A DNA stretch of 64,000 bases from Dehalococcoidia bacterium (GCA_009377745.1 WHTK01000005.1:62001-126000); one strand, 5' to 3'. Shown: positions 8,544-17,334, counted from the stretch's first letter. The notes: a model not told the origin generated them from the sequence alone. Made by a program: numbers and translations.

Positions 8544-9698
8544 TTGCCAGACGAATTCCTGCCCCTCGCCCGGCCCGACATCAGCGAAGAAGAGATCGCC
8601 GAGGTCGTCGATACGTTGCGCTCCGGCTGGCTGGTCTACGGACCGAAGACACAGCGCCTGGAAGAGGACTTCCGCGCCATGACCGGCACCAAACACGCCG
8701 TAGCCGTCAGCTCCTGTACAGCCGGCATGCACCTGGCCCTGCTCGCGGCCGGCATCGGCCATGGCGACGAGGTGATCACGAGTACGATAACCTTCGCTTC
8801 CACCGTCAACGTCATCCTGCACACCGGCGCTACGCCCGTCCTGGCCGATATCTGTGGCGACGACCTCAACATCGACCCGGCCGAGATTGCCCGCCGCATC
8901 ACCCCCAGGACGAAGGCGATCATGCCCGTCCACTACGCCGGCCAGGCCTGCCGCATGGACGAAATCCTACCGCTCGCTCGCGAGCGCGGCATCCGCGTAA
9001 TTGAGGACGCGGCCCACTGCGCCGGATCGTCATACAAAGAGCAGCCGGTCGGCGGCATCGGCGATGCCTCCGTCTTCAGCTTCTACGCGATCAAGAACAT
9101 GACCACCGGCGAGGGCGGCATGGTGACCACGGACGATGACGCCCTAGCCAGCAAGGTCCGCATCCTGCGCAACAACGGCCTCGATAACAACGCCTGGAAC
9201 CGCTATTCCGCCGCCGGCTCGCCCTTCTACTCCGTCCTCGAGCCCGGCTTCAATTACCGTCTTACGGACCTCCAAGCAGCCATCGGCATCGGCCAGCTGC
9301 ACCGCCTACCCCAGTTCAACGCGCGTCGATCTGAGCTGGCGGCGCGCTATACCGAAGCATTTGCGGAGCTGCCGGAGGTTGAGACGCCGACGGTCCGGCC
9401 TGACGTGACGACGAACTGGTATATCTACGTCATACGCCTCAGCGGCCTCAATATCAGCCGTGACGAGGTTGTCGCCGAGCTCAAGCAGCGCGGCATCGGC
9501 TCCGCGGTCCACTTCCTGCCGGTGCATATGCATCCCTACTATCGCGAGACTTTCGGCTACCAGCCGGGTGATTACCCCATCGCCGAGCGCGAGTTCGAGC
9601 GGATCCTCTCCCTGCCGCTCTTCCCCCAAATGACTGACTCAGACGTCGACCGGGTCGTCAGCGCCGTCGAGGAGATCGTTGCCCAGCACCGCGCCTGA
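8544..9698 (+). CDS. DegT/DnrJ/EryC1/StrS-family sugar aminotransferase
   Basis: A 384-residue PLP-dependent aminotransferase that would convert a keto-sugar nucleotide to an amino sugar. The PLP lysine is in SFYAIKNMTTGEGG (about residue 182), the PLP-phosphate region is VAVSSCTAGMHLAL, and IEDAAHCAGSSY contains the Asp that binds the pyridine nitrogen. The TTG start at 8544 is supported by GGAGG six bases upstream (8534-8538). The gene lies directly before the initiating sugar-phosphate transferase, so it probably makes an amino sugar such as a 4-amino-4,6-dideoxy sugar from the product of the dehydratase-like enzyme encoded two genes downstream. A second, different DegT-family gene lies at 13924. 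Confidence 0.9.
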   Translation: MPDEFLPLARPDISEEEIAEVVDTLRSGWLVYGPKTQRLEEDFRAMTGTKHAVAVSSCTAGMHLALLAAGIGHGDEVITSTITFASTVNVILHTGATPVLADICGDDLNIDPAEIARRITPRTKAIMPVHYAGQACRMDEILPLARERGIRVIEDAAHCAGSSYKEQPVGGIGDASVFSFYAIKNMTTGEGGMVTTDDDALASKVRILRNNGLDNNAWNRYSAAGSPFYSVLEPGFNYRLTDLQAAIGIGQLHRLPQFNARRSELAARYTEAFAELPEVETPTVRPDVTTNWYIYVIRLSGLNISRDEVVAELKQRGIGSAVHFLPVHMHPYYRETFGYQPGDYPIAEREFERILSLPLFPQMTDSDVDRVVSAVEEIVAQHRA

Positions 9699-10290
9699 GA
9701 GGGACGAACGCCAGCGCCGCGCCATCGACGTGCTCGTGGCGACGCTAGGGCTGGTCGCCTTCAGTCCGCTGCTGGCGCTGATCGGCATCCTGATCAAGCT
9801 GGAGTCGCCCGGCCCAGTCTTCTTTACCCAGAAGCGTGTCGGCAAAGACGGACGCCCCTTCGAGATCATCAAATTCCGCTCCATGACGGTGGCCGAGCCT
9901 GGCCAGCAAACGCCGACTGAGGCCGGCGATATGGAGTCGTTTGTCTTCCGGCCGGTTGGGCGCAAGACGGCTATCGGCCGCGCCCTGCGCGCCTGCAGCC
10001 TGGACGAGCTGCCCAACCTGCTAAACGTCCTGCGCGGCGATCTGCACCTCGTGGGCCCGCGCCCGGACGAGCCGGAGCTGGTCGCGCGGTACCGCCCCGA
10101 ATGGCAGGCCCGCCACGACGTGAAGCCCGGCATCACCGGCCTGGCGCAGGTCAACGGGCGCACGGATTTGACCTACTCGGAAATGATGACCTACGATCTC
10201 GATTACGTTTCGAAGCACCCGTTTGCACGCGACGTGAAGATCATGCTGAAAACTCTGGGCGTTGTCCTCCGCCGCGAGGGCGCGCGATGA
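9679..10290 (+). CDS. Initiating phosphoglycosyl transferase (PglC/WcaJ-type sugar transferase)
   Basis: A 203-residue membrane-anchored transferase that moves a sugar-1-phosphate from a UDP-sugar onto undecaprenyl phosphate, the first step of a lipid-linked glycan. It is the small, single-domain form. A reentrant hydrophobic segment (about 14-36) follows DVLVATLG, then RVGKDGRPFEIIKFRSM, then SLDELPNLLNVLRGD and LVGPRPDEPEL, and a conserved tail GITGLAQVNGR. The start is TTG at 9679, overlapping the aminotransferase by 20 bases; the stop overlaps the next ATG (ATGA). The position within the cluster fits an oligosaccharide repeat-unit pathway. Confidence 0.92.
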   Translation: MPSTAPERDERQRRAIDVLVATLGLVAFSPLLALIGILIKLESPGPVFFTQKRVGKDGRPFEIIKFRSMTVAEPGQQTPTEAGDMESFVFRPVGRKTAIGRALRACSLDELPNLLNVLRGDLHLVGPRPDEPELVARYRPEWQARHDVKPGITGLAQVNGRTDLTYSEMMTYDLDYVSKHPFARDVKIMLKTLGVVLRREGAR

Positions 10291-12194
10291 AAGACGCCTT
10301 CCCCGCCAATCCGGGCGTCAGTGACTGGCTCCGCCGCGCCGGCCGTGTTGTCCTCTCGCTCGCCCTCGACGTTGGTATCGTCCTCGTTGCCTATGTCGTC
10401 GCCCTGGAGCTGAAGTTCGACGGCACAGTCCCCAATGAGTCCTGGCGCCAGCTGGCCTGGGCTGGGCCGCTGATCGCTTTCGCCTACATCCTGGCCTACC
10501 AGTCCCTCGGCGTGTACCGCACTGCCTGGCAGTACGGCAGCGTCCGCGATGCCCTGCTGCTCTTCGCCGCCGTAGCCCTGGTGACAGCTGGCATCCTCGC
10601 CGTCAACCTGCTGCTCCCCAAACGGCCGATCCCTCTCAGCGTCAACGTGATCAGCGCCGCCTTCATCTTCCTTTTCCACGGCATGGCCCGCATGCTGCCG
10701 CGCATCTGGGGCAGTGGCTCCCTGGTACCCATGCAGGACGCCGAGCGCCAGCGGGTCCTGATCGTCGGCGCCGGTGATACAGGACAGCTCCTGGCCTGGG
10801 AGCTGCAGCATAACCGCTCCCAACCCTACCGCGCCGTCGCCTTCGTGGATGAGGACCCGGCGCTGCGCGGCAAGCGCGTCCACGGCATCCCGGTCGTCGG
10901 CACCCGCCACGACATCCCGGCCGTCCTCGAAAAGCACGTAATCGACCTCGTGGCCATTGCCCTGCCGCCGGCGCAGGCTTCGTCGCTGCAGGAGATACTC
11001 GCCCTCTGCGAGCCATCCAAGGTGCCCGTCCGGCTGGTGCCTCGCCTCTCCGAGATCATGGAAGGTCGCGCCCAGCGCGGCGAGCTGCGCGAGATCACGA
11101 TGGATGACCTCCTCGGCCGCGTCCCCGTGGCGGTAGACGACGAACTCTGCGAGGCGACGATCTCCGGCCGCGTCGTCCTGATCACGGGCGCCGGTGGCTC
11201 CATCGGCATCGAACTGTCGCGCAAGGTAGCTGCTCTCAACCCGGCCGCCCTGCACCTGGTCGATATCAACGAGACGGCCCTCTATGAGTTGCGCAACGAG
11301 CTGCGCCGCAAGGCCGCCAACGCCGACCTTGTCAAAGCCTGGCTCTGCAGCATCGCCGATCGCCAGCGTTTGGACGACGTGTTTGAGGCATCGCGGCCGC
11401 AGGTCGTCTTCCACCTCGCCGCCTACAAGATCGTGCCGATGATGGAGGAGCACCCGGACCAGGCATTCGAGACCAATGTGCTCGGCACCCTCAACGTCTT
11501 TGAGGCAGCGCAGGCCGTCCAGGCCGACCAGGTCGTCTTCCCTTCCAGCCACACGGCGGTCAACCCGGCCAGCCTCTACGGCGCTTCCAAGCGAGTCGGC
11601 GAGCTGCTGGTGGCATCCATGGCAGGCCAGACAACGCGTATCTGCGCCATGCGCCTGACCAACGTTATCGACGCCAAGGGCGCCGTCCTCTCCCTCTTCG
11701 CGCGCCAGCTCCAGGGCGGCGGCCCAATCTCCGTCACCGACCCGGAGGTCGCGCGCTACTTCCTGACGATCAGCGAGGTCGCCGGCCTTGTGATCCAGGC
11801 GGCGGCGATGAGCCGCGGCGGCGAGATCTTCCTGATCGATGTCGGCGACGAGGTGCGTATCGGCGAGTTGGCGGAGCGGCTGATCCGCTCCCAGGGCATG
11901 GAGCCCGGCAAAGACATCGCCATCGAGTACATCGGCCTGCGCCCCGGCGACAAGGTCCGCGAGAATCTGATCGGCGAGCACGAGAGCTTGCTCCCGACCT
12001 CGCATCCGGCCCTGCTCACGGCCATCTCGTCGCTGACTACCTCAGCCGCCGAGCTGCGGGCCGGCATTCGTGAGCTGGAGGTCGACCGCCGCCGCACCGG
12101 CAACCTGCCCGCCCGTCTCCACGCCCTCGCCCGCATCGACCGCGCCCCCACCCCGGAATCGACCTCAGAGCGCCTTTCGCTTCAGGAGCCTTAG
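10287..12194 (+). CDS. FlaA1/PglF/CapD-like polysaccharide biosynthesis protein (nucleotide-sugar 4,6-dehydratase family) with altered active site
   Basis: A 635-residue protein in the two-domain CapD layout. Four N-terminal membrane helices (about 20-40, 57-75, 88-110, 118-135) precede a CoA-binding-like Rossmann domain (VLIVGAGDTG at 157) and a C-terminal extended SDR domain (ITGAGGSIG at 299). Family members convert UDP-GlcNAc to its 4-keto-6-deoxy derivative. In typical members the active site reads S-T-D-K-A; here it is SSHTA (residues 420-424), so the catalytic Asp and Lys are both replaced. A conventional YGASK is kept at 431-435. The enzyme may therefore be an epimerase or reductase, or inactive. 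The ATG at 10287 overlaps the previous TGA; an in-frame extension upstream is ignored because it would overlap 186 bases. Confidence 0.85.
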   Translation: MKDAFPANPGVSDWLRRAGRVVLSLALDVGIVLVAYVVALELKFDGTVPNESWRQLAWAGPLIAFAYILAYQSLGVYRTAWQYGSVRDALLLFAAVALVTAGILAVNLLLPKRPIPLSVNVISAAFIFLFHGMARMLPRIWGSGSLVPMQDAERQRVLIVGAGDTGQLLAWELQHNRSQPYRAVAFVDEDPALRGKRVHGIPVVGTRHDIPAVLEKHVIDLVAIALPPAQASSLQEILALCEPSKVPVRLVPRLSEIMEGRAQRGELREITMDDLLGRVPVAVDDELCEATISGRVVLITGAGGSIGIELSRKVAALNPAALHLVDINETALYELRNELRRKAANADLVKAWLCSIADRQRLDDVFEASRPQVVFHLAAYKIVPMMEEHPDQAFETNVLGTLNVFEAAQAVQADQVVFPSSHTAVNPASLYGASKRVGELLVASMAGQTTRICAMRLTNVIDAKGAVLSLFARQLQGGGPISVTDPEVARYFLTISEVAGLVIQAAAMSRGGEIFLIDVGDEVRIGELAERLIRSQGMEPGKDIAIEYIGLRPGDKVRENLIGEHESLLPTSHPALLTAISSLTTSAAELRAGIRELEVDRRRTGNLPARLHALARIDRAPTPESTSERLSLQEP

Positions 12195-12208
12195 CCGGAC
12201 ATGGCCGC

Positions 12209-12293
12209 ACGTAGGGACGAACCTTCAGGTCCGTCCGGGAGCCGCCACGACACGTCCCAGCGCTCGGACGGAGCTTAAGCTACGTCCCTACGT
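12209..12293. repeat. Imperfect long inverted repeat (REP/MITE-like palindrome)
   Basis: The 104-base gap before the epimerase gene is almost filled by a palindrome. The left arm starts ACGTAGGGACG and ends GGTCCGTCCG; the right arm starts CGGACGG and ends CGTCCCTACGT. About 25 of 29 positions pair, with a loop of about 27 bases. Ending at identical CGTAGGGACG tips, it looks like a small repetitive element, but could also work as a terminator between operon halves. It shares the CCTTCAGG core with a shorter palindrome at 24917. Confidence 0.65.
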
Positions 12294-12298
12294 TTTCC

Positions 12299-13369
12299 AT
12301 GAAGTTCGTCTCTGTCGTCGGCGCCAGGCCGCAGTTCATGAAGGCTGCTGTGCTTAGCCGCGCGTTACGTCAGAAGCACGATGAGATCCTGGTCCACACC
12401 GGCCAGCACTACGACGATCTCATGTCCGACGTCTTCTTTCGCGAGCTGAAGATGCCTGCGCCTAACGTCAACCTTGGCGCCGGCTCCGGTAGCCACGCCT
12501 CCCAGACTGCCCGCGCCCTAGAAGGCCTCGAAGCCGTCTTCATCGAGCAGAGCCCCGACGTCGTCATCGTCTTCGGCGACACCAACTCGACTCTCGCCGG
12601 AGCGCTGGCGGCCGCCAAGCTCGGCCTACCCATCGCCCACGTTGAGGCCGGCTTGCGCAGCTATGAGCGCGACATGCCGGAGGAGATCAACCGCGTCCTC
12701 ACCGACCACGTCTCCACTTACCTCTTTGCGCCGACGGCCACCGCCGTCGGCCGCCTCCGTGGCGAAGGCATCGACCGTGGCGTCTACCAGGTCGGAGACG
12801 TGATGTACGACTCCCTCCTTGTCAGTCTGCCGGCCGCCCGAAAGCTCGAAGCGCCCCTGCTGGCGTCGCTCGGCGTCAAACCCGGCGGCTACTACCTCGC
12901 TACGGCCCATCGCGCGGCCAACACGGATGATGCTGCCACCCTCGCTGCCTTGCTGGACGCCTTCGGTCGCCTGGAGGAGCCGGTTATCCTACCGCTGCAT
13001 CCTCGCACTCGTGATGCGATATCGAGCCTTGGGCTGACTCCCGCCGCCAATCTGCGCCTCATCGACCCCGTTGGCTACTTCGAGATGCTGGCCCTGGAGC
13101 GCAACGCCCGCGCCGTCTTGACCGACTCCGGCGGCGTCCAGCGCGAGGCTTACTTCCTCGCGGTGCCCTGTGTTACGCTGCGGACGGAGACGGAATGGCC
13201 GGAGACACTGGCCGGCGGCTGGAATGTCCTGGCCGGGAACGACGTCACCATGATTGTCGAAGCGGCCCGAAGGCTGCGGCCCGAATCACAACCGCTGCCC
13301 GCGTTCGGCGATGGCCGCGCGGCCGGTAAGATCGTCGAGATACTGGAGCGTGATTCACCCAACCGCTGA
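12299..13369 (+). CDS. wecB: UDP-N-acetylglucosamine 2-epimerase (WecB/WbpI family)
   Basis: A 356-residue GT-B fold epimerase that inverts C2 of a UDP-GlcNAc-type sugar to the manno form. Recognisable landmarks are VVGARPQFMKAA at the start, HTGQHYDDLMSD, VFGDTNSTLAGALAA, HVEAGLRSYERDMPEEINR, ATAHRAANTD and TDSGGVQREAYFL, all characteristic of WecB. Because the next four genes look like WbpD, WbpE, WbpB and WbpA, this copy may act as WbpI on UDP-GlcNAc(3NAc)A rather than on UDP-GlcNAc itself; sequence alone does not decide. It overlaps the following acetyltransferase gene by 20 bases. Confidence 0.92.
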   Translation: MKFVSVVGARPQFMKAAVLSRALRQKHDEILVHTGQHYDDLMSDVFFRELKMPAPNVNLGAGSGSHASQTARALEGLEAVFIEQSPDVVIVFGDTNSTLAGALAAAKLGLPIAHVEAGLRSYERDMPEEINRVLTDHVSTYLFAPTATAVGRLRGEGIDRGVYQVGDVMYDSLLVSLPAARKLEAPLLASLGVKPGGYYLATAHRAANTDDAATLAALLDAFGRLEEPVILPLHPRTRDAISSLGLTPAANLRLIDPVGYFEMLALERNARAVLTDSGGVQREAYFLAVPCVTLRTETEWPETLAGGWNVLAGNDVTMIVEAARRLRPESQPLPAFGDGRAAGKIVEILERDSPNR

Positions 13370-13931
13370 GGTAGAGAGCGGCGCGAGCGTCGGCGCTAAC
13401 ACGCGCATCTGGCACCACGCCCACGTCCGCGCCGGCGCCGTCATCGGTTCCGATTGCAACCTCGGCCTCAACGTTTACGTCGATTCCGGGGCCGTCATCG
13501 GCAACCAGGTCAAGATTCAGAACCGCGTCAGCATTTACCGCGGTGTCACCATCGAAGATGGCGTCTTTATCGGCCCCCATGTCACCTTCACCAATGACCT
13601 TTACCCCCGCTCGGTCACCTCAGAAGGCGAGTCGATAGAGGAAGAGGGCTGGACGCCCGTCGCCACGCTGGTCAAGTACGCCGCCTCAATCGGGGCCGGG
13701 ACCGTCATCTTGCCGGGGATCACCATAGGCCGCTGGGCCATGATCGGCGCCGGCTCCCTTGTAACCCGAGACGTGCCTGACCATGGCCTCGCCCTCGGCA
13801 GCCCGGCACGGCTCGCCGGCTATGCCTGCCGCTGCGGCCGCCGCCTGCAACCTGACGCAGGGCGTTGGACCTGCCCTCACTGCCACCAAACCTACGACCT
13901 GCCTCCTCTGCCCGAGGCCGGCGATGATTAG
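13350..13931 (+). CDS. wbpD: WbpD-like left-handed beta-helix N-acetyltransferase with C-terminal zinc ribbon
   Basis: A 193-residue acetyltransferase expected to acetylate the 3-amino group of a UDP-2-acetamido-3-amino uronic acid. The chain is built of hexapeptide repeats from VIHPTAEVESGA onward (VGANTRIW, AVIGSDCNLGLN, VKIQNRVSIYRG, VFIGPHVTFTND), as in WbpD/WlbB. Unlike standard WbpD, it ends in a Cys-rich ribbon, CRCGRRL then CPHCHQTY. The start is placed at GTG 13350, where the family begins; 32 upstream codons are also open but overlap wecB and look non-coding. The next gene's ATG overlaps the stop. WbpD, E, B and A being consecutive supports the assignment. Confidence 0.85.
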   Translation: MIHPTAEVESGASVGANTRIWHHAHVRAGAVIGSDCNLGLNVYVDSGAVIGNQVKIQNRVSIYRGVTIEDGVFIGPHVTFTNDLYPRSVTSEGESIEEEGWTPVATLVKYAASIGAGTVILPGITIGRWAMIGAGSLVTRDVPDHGLALGSPARLAGYACRCGRRLQPDAGRWTCPHCHQTYDLPPLPEAGDD

Positions 13932-15030
13932 GATCGCCCAGCCCTTCATCGGGGACGAAGAGCGCGAGGCCGTTCTCGCCGTGCTCGATTCCAGACGCCT
14001 GGCAGCCGGGCCTAAGACGCGCGAGCTCGAGGAGATCTTCGCGCGTGACGTTTCCGGCACCCGCGAGGCTGTCGCCGTGGCCAACGGCACCGCGGCGCTG
14101 CACATCGCCCTGCTGGCCCACGATATCGGCCCCGGCGATGAGGCGATCACGACGCCCTTCACTTTTCAGGCCACGGCCAACATGATCCTCGCCACCGGCG
14201 CGCGTCCCGTCTTCGTCGACGTGCGCGAGGACGGCAACATCGACCCGGACCTCATCGAAGCCGCGATCACGCCCCGCACGAAGGCCATCCTGCCCGTCCA
14301 TCTCTACGGCCGTCTCTGTGACGTCGACGCGATAAACTCCATCGCCCAGAAGCACGGCCGCGCCCTGATCGAGGACGCTGCGCAGGCCCACGGCGCGACT
14401 CTGGGTGGACGGGCCGCCGGTAGCTTTGGCACAGGCTGCTTCTCGCTCTACGCCACCAAGAACATCATGACCGGCGAAGGCGGCGTCCTGACCACCAACG
14501 ACAGCGCCCTGGCAGGACGCATGCGCCGCATCCGCTCCCATGGGGAGAGCGAGCGCTACAGCAGCAGCGAGCTCGGCTTTAACTACCGGCTCACGGACAT
14601 CGCCGCCGCCATCGGTGTGGTACAGCTCGGTCGCCTGGCGGGGTTCACGGAGGCTCGCCGCCGCAATGCCGAATACCTTTCGGCCCATCTGCGAGGCGTC
14701 ATCACGCCGCCGCCAGCCGTTGAGCGCGACGCACATGTCTGGCACCAGTACGCCGTCCGAGTCACCGGCCGCGATGCCCTCATCGATTGGCTTCAGCAGC
14801 GCGGCATTGAGAGCGCGGTGCACTACCCTCGCGCCCTGCCCGACCACCCTCTCTATCGCGACCTCGGCTACGATGGCGCCGACTACCCCGTCGCCTGCCA
14901 GCTGGCGCGAGAGGTTCTCTCGCTACCGGTACACCCCGGCGTCAGCGGGTCTGACCTCGACCAGATCGTCGAGGCCGTCAACGCCTGGGCCGAGTCGCGG
15001 CGCGGCGAGCCGCTGGCGGCACATGAGTAG
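13924..15030 (+). CDS. wbpE: WbpE-like DegT-family aminotransferase
   Basis: A 368-residue PLP enzyme expected to transfer an amino group to C3 of UDP-2-acetamido-3-keto-glucuronate. LYATKNIMTGEGG carries the PLP lysine, IEDAAQAHGATLGG the ring-nitrogen Asp, and AVANGTAALHIAL the phosphate region. MIRIAQPFIGDEE is a normal start for the family, at ATG 13924, overlapping the acetyltransferase stop by eight bases; the longer upstream open frame is the acetyltransferase in another frame. It overlaps the next gene by eight bases as well. The call as WbpE rather than a generic DegT enzyme rests mainly on the neighbouring WbpB, WbpA and WbpD homologues. Confidence 0.85.
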   Translation: MIRIAQPFIGDEEREAVLAVLDSRRLAAGPKTRELEEIFARDVSGTREAVAVANGTAALHIALLAHDIGPGDEAITTPFTFQATANMILATGARPVFVDVREDGNIDPDLIEAAITPRTKAILPVHLYGRLCDVDAINSIAQKHGRALIEDAAQAHGATLGGRAAGSFGTGCFSLYATKNIMTGEGGVLTTNDSALAGRMRRIRSHGESERYSSSELGFNYRLTDIAAAIGVVQLGRLAGFTEARRRNAEYLSAHLRGVITPPPAVERDAHVWHQYAVRVTGRDALIDWLQQRGIESAVHYPRALPDHPLYRDLGYDGADYPVACQLAREVLSLPVHPGVSGSDLDQIVEAVNAWAESRRGEPLAAHE

Positions 15031-16048
15031 CGACCTGCGGGCTGGCGTCATCGGGCTGGGCTTCGGCGCCAACCACGCCCGCGTCCTCTCAGAGCTGGCA
15101 GGCGTCTACCTCGCCGCCATCTGCGATACAGACCCCCAGCGTCTCGCCAGCGCCAGCCAGGGCCGCGAGATCGCGACCTACACCATCTATGCAGAAATGC
15201 TGCGCCGGGAAAAGCTCGATGCCGTGGTCATCGCGGTGCCCGCCCGGCTGCACGAGCCCATCGCTATGGCCGCCATCGCCGCGGGTTGCGCCGTCCTGAT
15301 CGAGAAGCCACTGGCGCCATCGCTACCGGAGGGCCTGCGCCTCACCGAGGCCGCCACCAAAGCCAACGTCCCTCTCATGCCCGGCCATATCGAGCGCTTC
15401 AACCCTGCCCTGCAGGAGCTGGCACGTCGCGTCCACGGTGGCGAGATCGGCCGCGTCCTGCAGCTCTCAGCGCGGCGCATGGGCGCCCTGCGGCTGCCGC
15501 CCGAAGACGTCAACGTAATCCACGACAGCGCCGTCCATGACATCGACGCCATGCGACTCGTCCTCGGCAGTGAGGTCGAGCAGGTCTATGCCGCCGCCCA
15601 ATCCGGCGTCATTACCGGCCTCGAAAACAGCCTCAACGCCACGCTGCGCTTCGCCTCAACCGATGCTCTTGCCGGCGCCATCGGCAGCCTGGAGGTCAAC
15701 TGGCTGTCCCCCCTGCGTCTACGCGACCTGACCGTCCTCGGCGAAGACGGCCTCTTCGTGCTCCAGTACGCCGCCCAATCACTCAAGCTCTACCGCTCGC
15801 CGCCGCGCTCAGGTCCGGTGCAGGGCTGGTCGCTGGTCACCGACCCTGACGGCGACCCCTCCTACACAGTCCCGATTGAGCCGCGTGAGCAGCTAGTAGC
15901 CGAGCTCGAGGCGTTCACCAGCGCCGTCCGTGAAGGCACACCGATGCCCGTCGCCGCGGCTGACGGCCTCGCCGCCCTCGCCATCGCCGACGCGCTGACG
16001 CAGTCGGCCCGCGGCGGCCAGCCGGTGACGCCGGCCCGCTATGCCTGA
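15023..16048 (+). CDS. wbpB: WbpB-like Gfo/Idh/MocA-family oxidoreductase
   Basis: A 341-residue NAD-dependent oxidoreductase, expected to oxidise C3 of UDP-GlcNAcA to the ketone used by the adjacent aminotransferase. The nucleotide-binding start is AGVIGLGFGANHARVL. The family EKP motif is present as IEKPLAPS, followed by HIERFNP and the substrate-site motif DSAVHDIDAMR, matching the D-x3-H-D pattern of Gfo/Idh enzymes. ATG 15023 overlaps the previous stop, and the stop overlaps the next ATG by eight bases. Alone it would only be a Gfo/Idh protein; the order gives the specific call. Confidence 0.82.
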   Translation: MSSDLRAGVIGLGFGANHARVLSELAGVYLAAICDTDPQRLASASQGREIATYTIYAEMLRREKLDAVVIAVPARLHEPIAMAAIAAGCAVLIEKPLAPSLPEGLRLTEAATKANVPLMPGHIERFNPALQELARRVHGGEIGRVLQLSARRMGALRLPPEDVNVIHDSAVHDIDAMRLVLGSEVEQVYAAAQSGVITGLENSLNATLRFASTDALAGAIGSLEVNWLSPLRLRDLTVLGEDGLFVLQYAAQSLKLYRSPPRSGPVQGWSLVTDPDGDPSYTVPIEPREQLVAELEAFTSAVREGTPMPVAAADGLAALAIADALTQSARGGQPVTPARYA

Positions 16049-17318
16049 CCTGCGCGTCGCCGTCGTCGGTCTCGGCAAGATCGGCCTCCCCCTCGCGGCC
16101 CAGTATGCGGTCAAGGGCGCCTCGGTCATCGGCTGCGACATCAACCCTGAGGTCGCCGGGGCCGTTAACGCCGGCGCCTGCCCCATCGGCGGCGAGCCAG
16201 GCCTGCCCGAGGCCGTAGCTCAAGCTCATGCCGCCGGCCGCCTGCGCGCTACGACCGATACCCCCGCCGCCGCCGCCGAAAGCAACGTCGTCGTTGTCAT
16301 CGTCCGCGTCGGCATCGACGAGGCCAACCACACCGACCTCAGCAACCTGGACGCCGCCACAAAGGCTATAGCGCGTGGCCTGCGCCCCGATACGCTGGTC
16401 ATCCTCGAAAGCACGGTGCCGGTCGGCGTCACTCGCAGCCACTTCGGCCGCCGCCTGGCCGAAGGCTCCGGCTTGAGCCTCACCGATTTCCGCCTTGCCT
16501 ACAGCCCCGAGCGCGTCTCCTCAGGCACAATGTTCCGCGACCTGGCGACCTACCCCAAGGTCGTAGGCGGCATCGATGCAGCCAGTGGCGAGGCGGCGCG
16601 CGCCTTTTACGAGCAGGTCCTCGACGCCGAAGTGCTCCTCGTCGCCGACGCGGAGACGGCCGAGTTTGCCAAGCTGGCCGAAAGCATCTACCGCGACGTC
16701 AACATCGCACTCGCCAATGAGCTGGCCATTGCCGCCGAGGCGCTGGGGGTCAGCTATAAGGCCGCGGCCGCAGCGTCAAACTCGCAGCCTTACTCCCACC
16801 TGCACGCTCCCGGCCTCGGCGTCGGCGGCCATTGTATCCCCGTCTACCCCTACTTCCTGATCGAGGCGTCCGGCCAACCCATCGTCAGCCTCAGCCGCCA
16901 GATCAACGACTCGATGGCCGCCTATGCCGTCGACAAGCTGGCCGCCGCCTTCGATGGCAACCTGGCGGGCAGGCGCGTCTTGATCCTTGGTCTCGCTTAC
17001 CGCGGCGGCGTCAAAGAGGCTACTCTCTCCAGCGCGTTGCTCGTCGCCGATGCCCTACGACAACGCGGCGCCCGCCCCCTGATCCACGACCCCCTCTTCA
17101 CAGCCACCGAGATCGAATCCTACGGACTCGAAGCCGCCGATCTGCCTCCATCTGAGCCGGTAGACGCCGTTATCCTCCAGGCGCTGCACCCCGAATACAA
17201 AGACTTAGACTTGTCAGCGCTGAAGGGCTGCCGCGTCTTCCTCGACGGCCGCGGCGCCATGGACCACGCGCGCGTTCAAGCGGCCGGCATGCGTTACATC
17301 GGGATTGGCGTGGGTTAA
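16041..17318 (+). CDS. wbpA: UDP-N-acetylhexosamine 6-dehydrogenase (WbpA/WecC family)
   Basis: A 425-residue nucleotide-sugar dehydrogenase that oxidises C6 of UDP-GlcNAc (or UDP-ManNAc) to the uronic acid with two NAD+. VAVVGLGKIGLPLAAQYA is the NAD-binding loop, LAYSPERVSSG and FAKLAESIYRDVNIALANE are the central substrate helices, and GLGVGGHCIPVYPY contains the catalytic Cys. The C-terminal domain starts LILGLAYRGGVKEA. It is the last gene of the cluster and is followed by a hairpin at 17335. With wecB upstream, ManNAcA production is an alternative to the WbpA role. Confidence 0.9.
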   Translation: MPDLRVAVVGLGKIGLPLAAQYAVKGASVIGCDINPEVAGAVNAGACPIGGEPGLPEAVAQAHAAGRLRATTDTPAAAAESNVVVVIVRVGIDEANHTDLSNLDAATKAIARGLRPDTLVILESTVPVGVTRSHFGRRLAEGSGLSLTDFRLAYSPERVSSGTMFRDLATYPKVVGGIDAASGEAARAFYEQVLDAEVLLVADAETAEFAKLAESIYRDVNIALANELAIAAEALGVSYKAAAAASNSQPYSHLHAPGLGVGGHCIPVYPYFLIEASGQPIVSLSRQINDSMAAYAVDKLAAAFDGNLAGRRVLILGLAYRGGVKEATLSSALLVADALRQRGARPLIHDPLFTATEIESYGLEAADLPPSEPVDAVILQALHPEYKDLDLSALKGCRVFLDGRGAMDHARVQAAGMRYIGIGVG

Positions 17319-17334
17319 TCGGGGAGACGCGCCG

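Noticed and set aside
10101..10286. In-frame upstream extension of the FlaA1-like gene
   Set aside because: It overlaps the sugar transferase by 190 bases and its translation looks like another-frame noise; ATG 10287 with ATGA overlap gives the normal family N-terminus.
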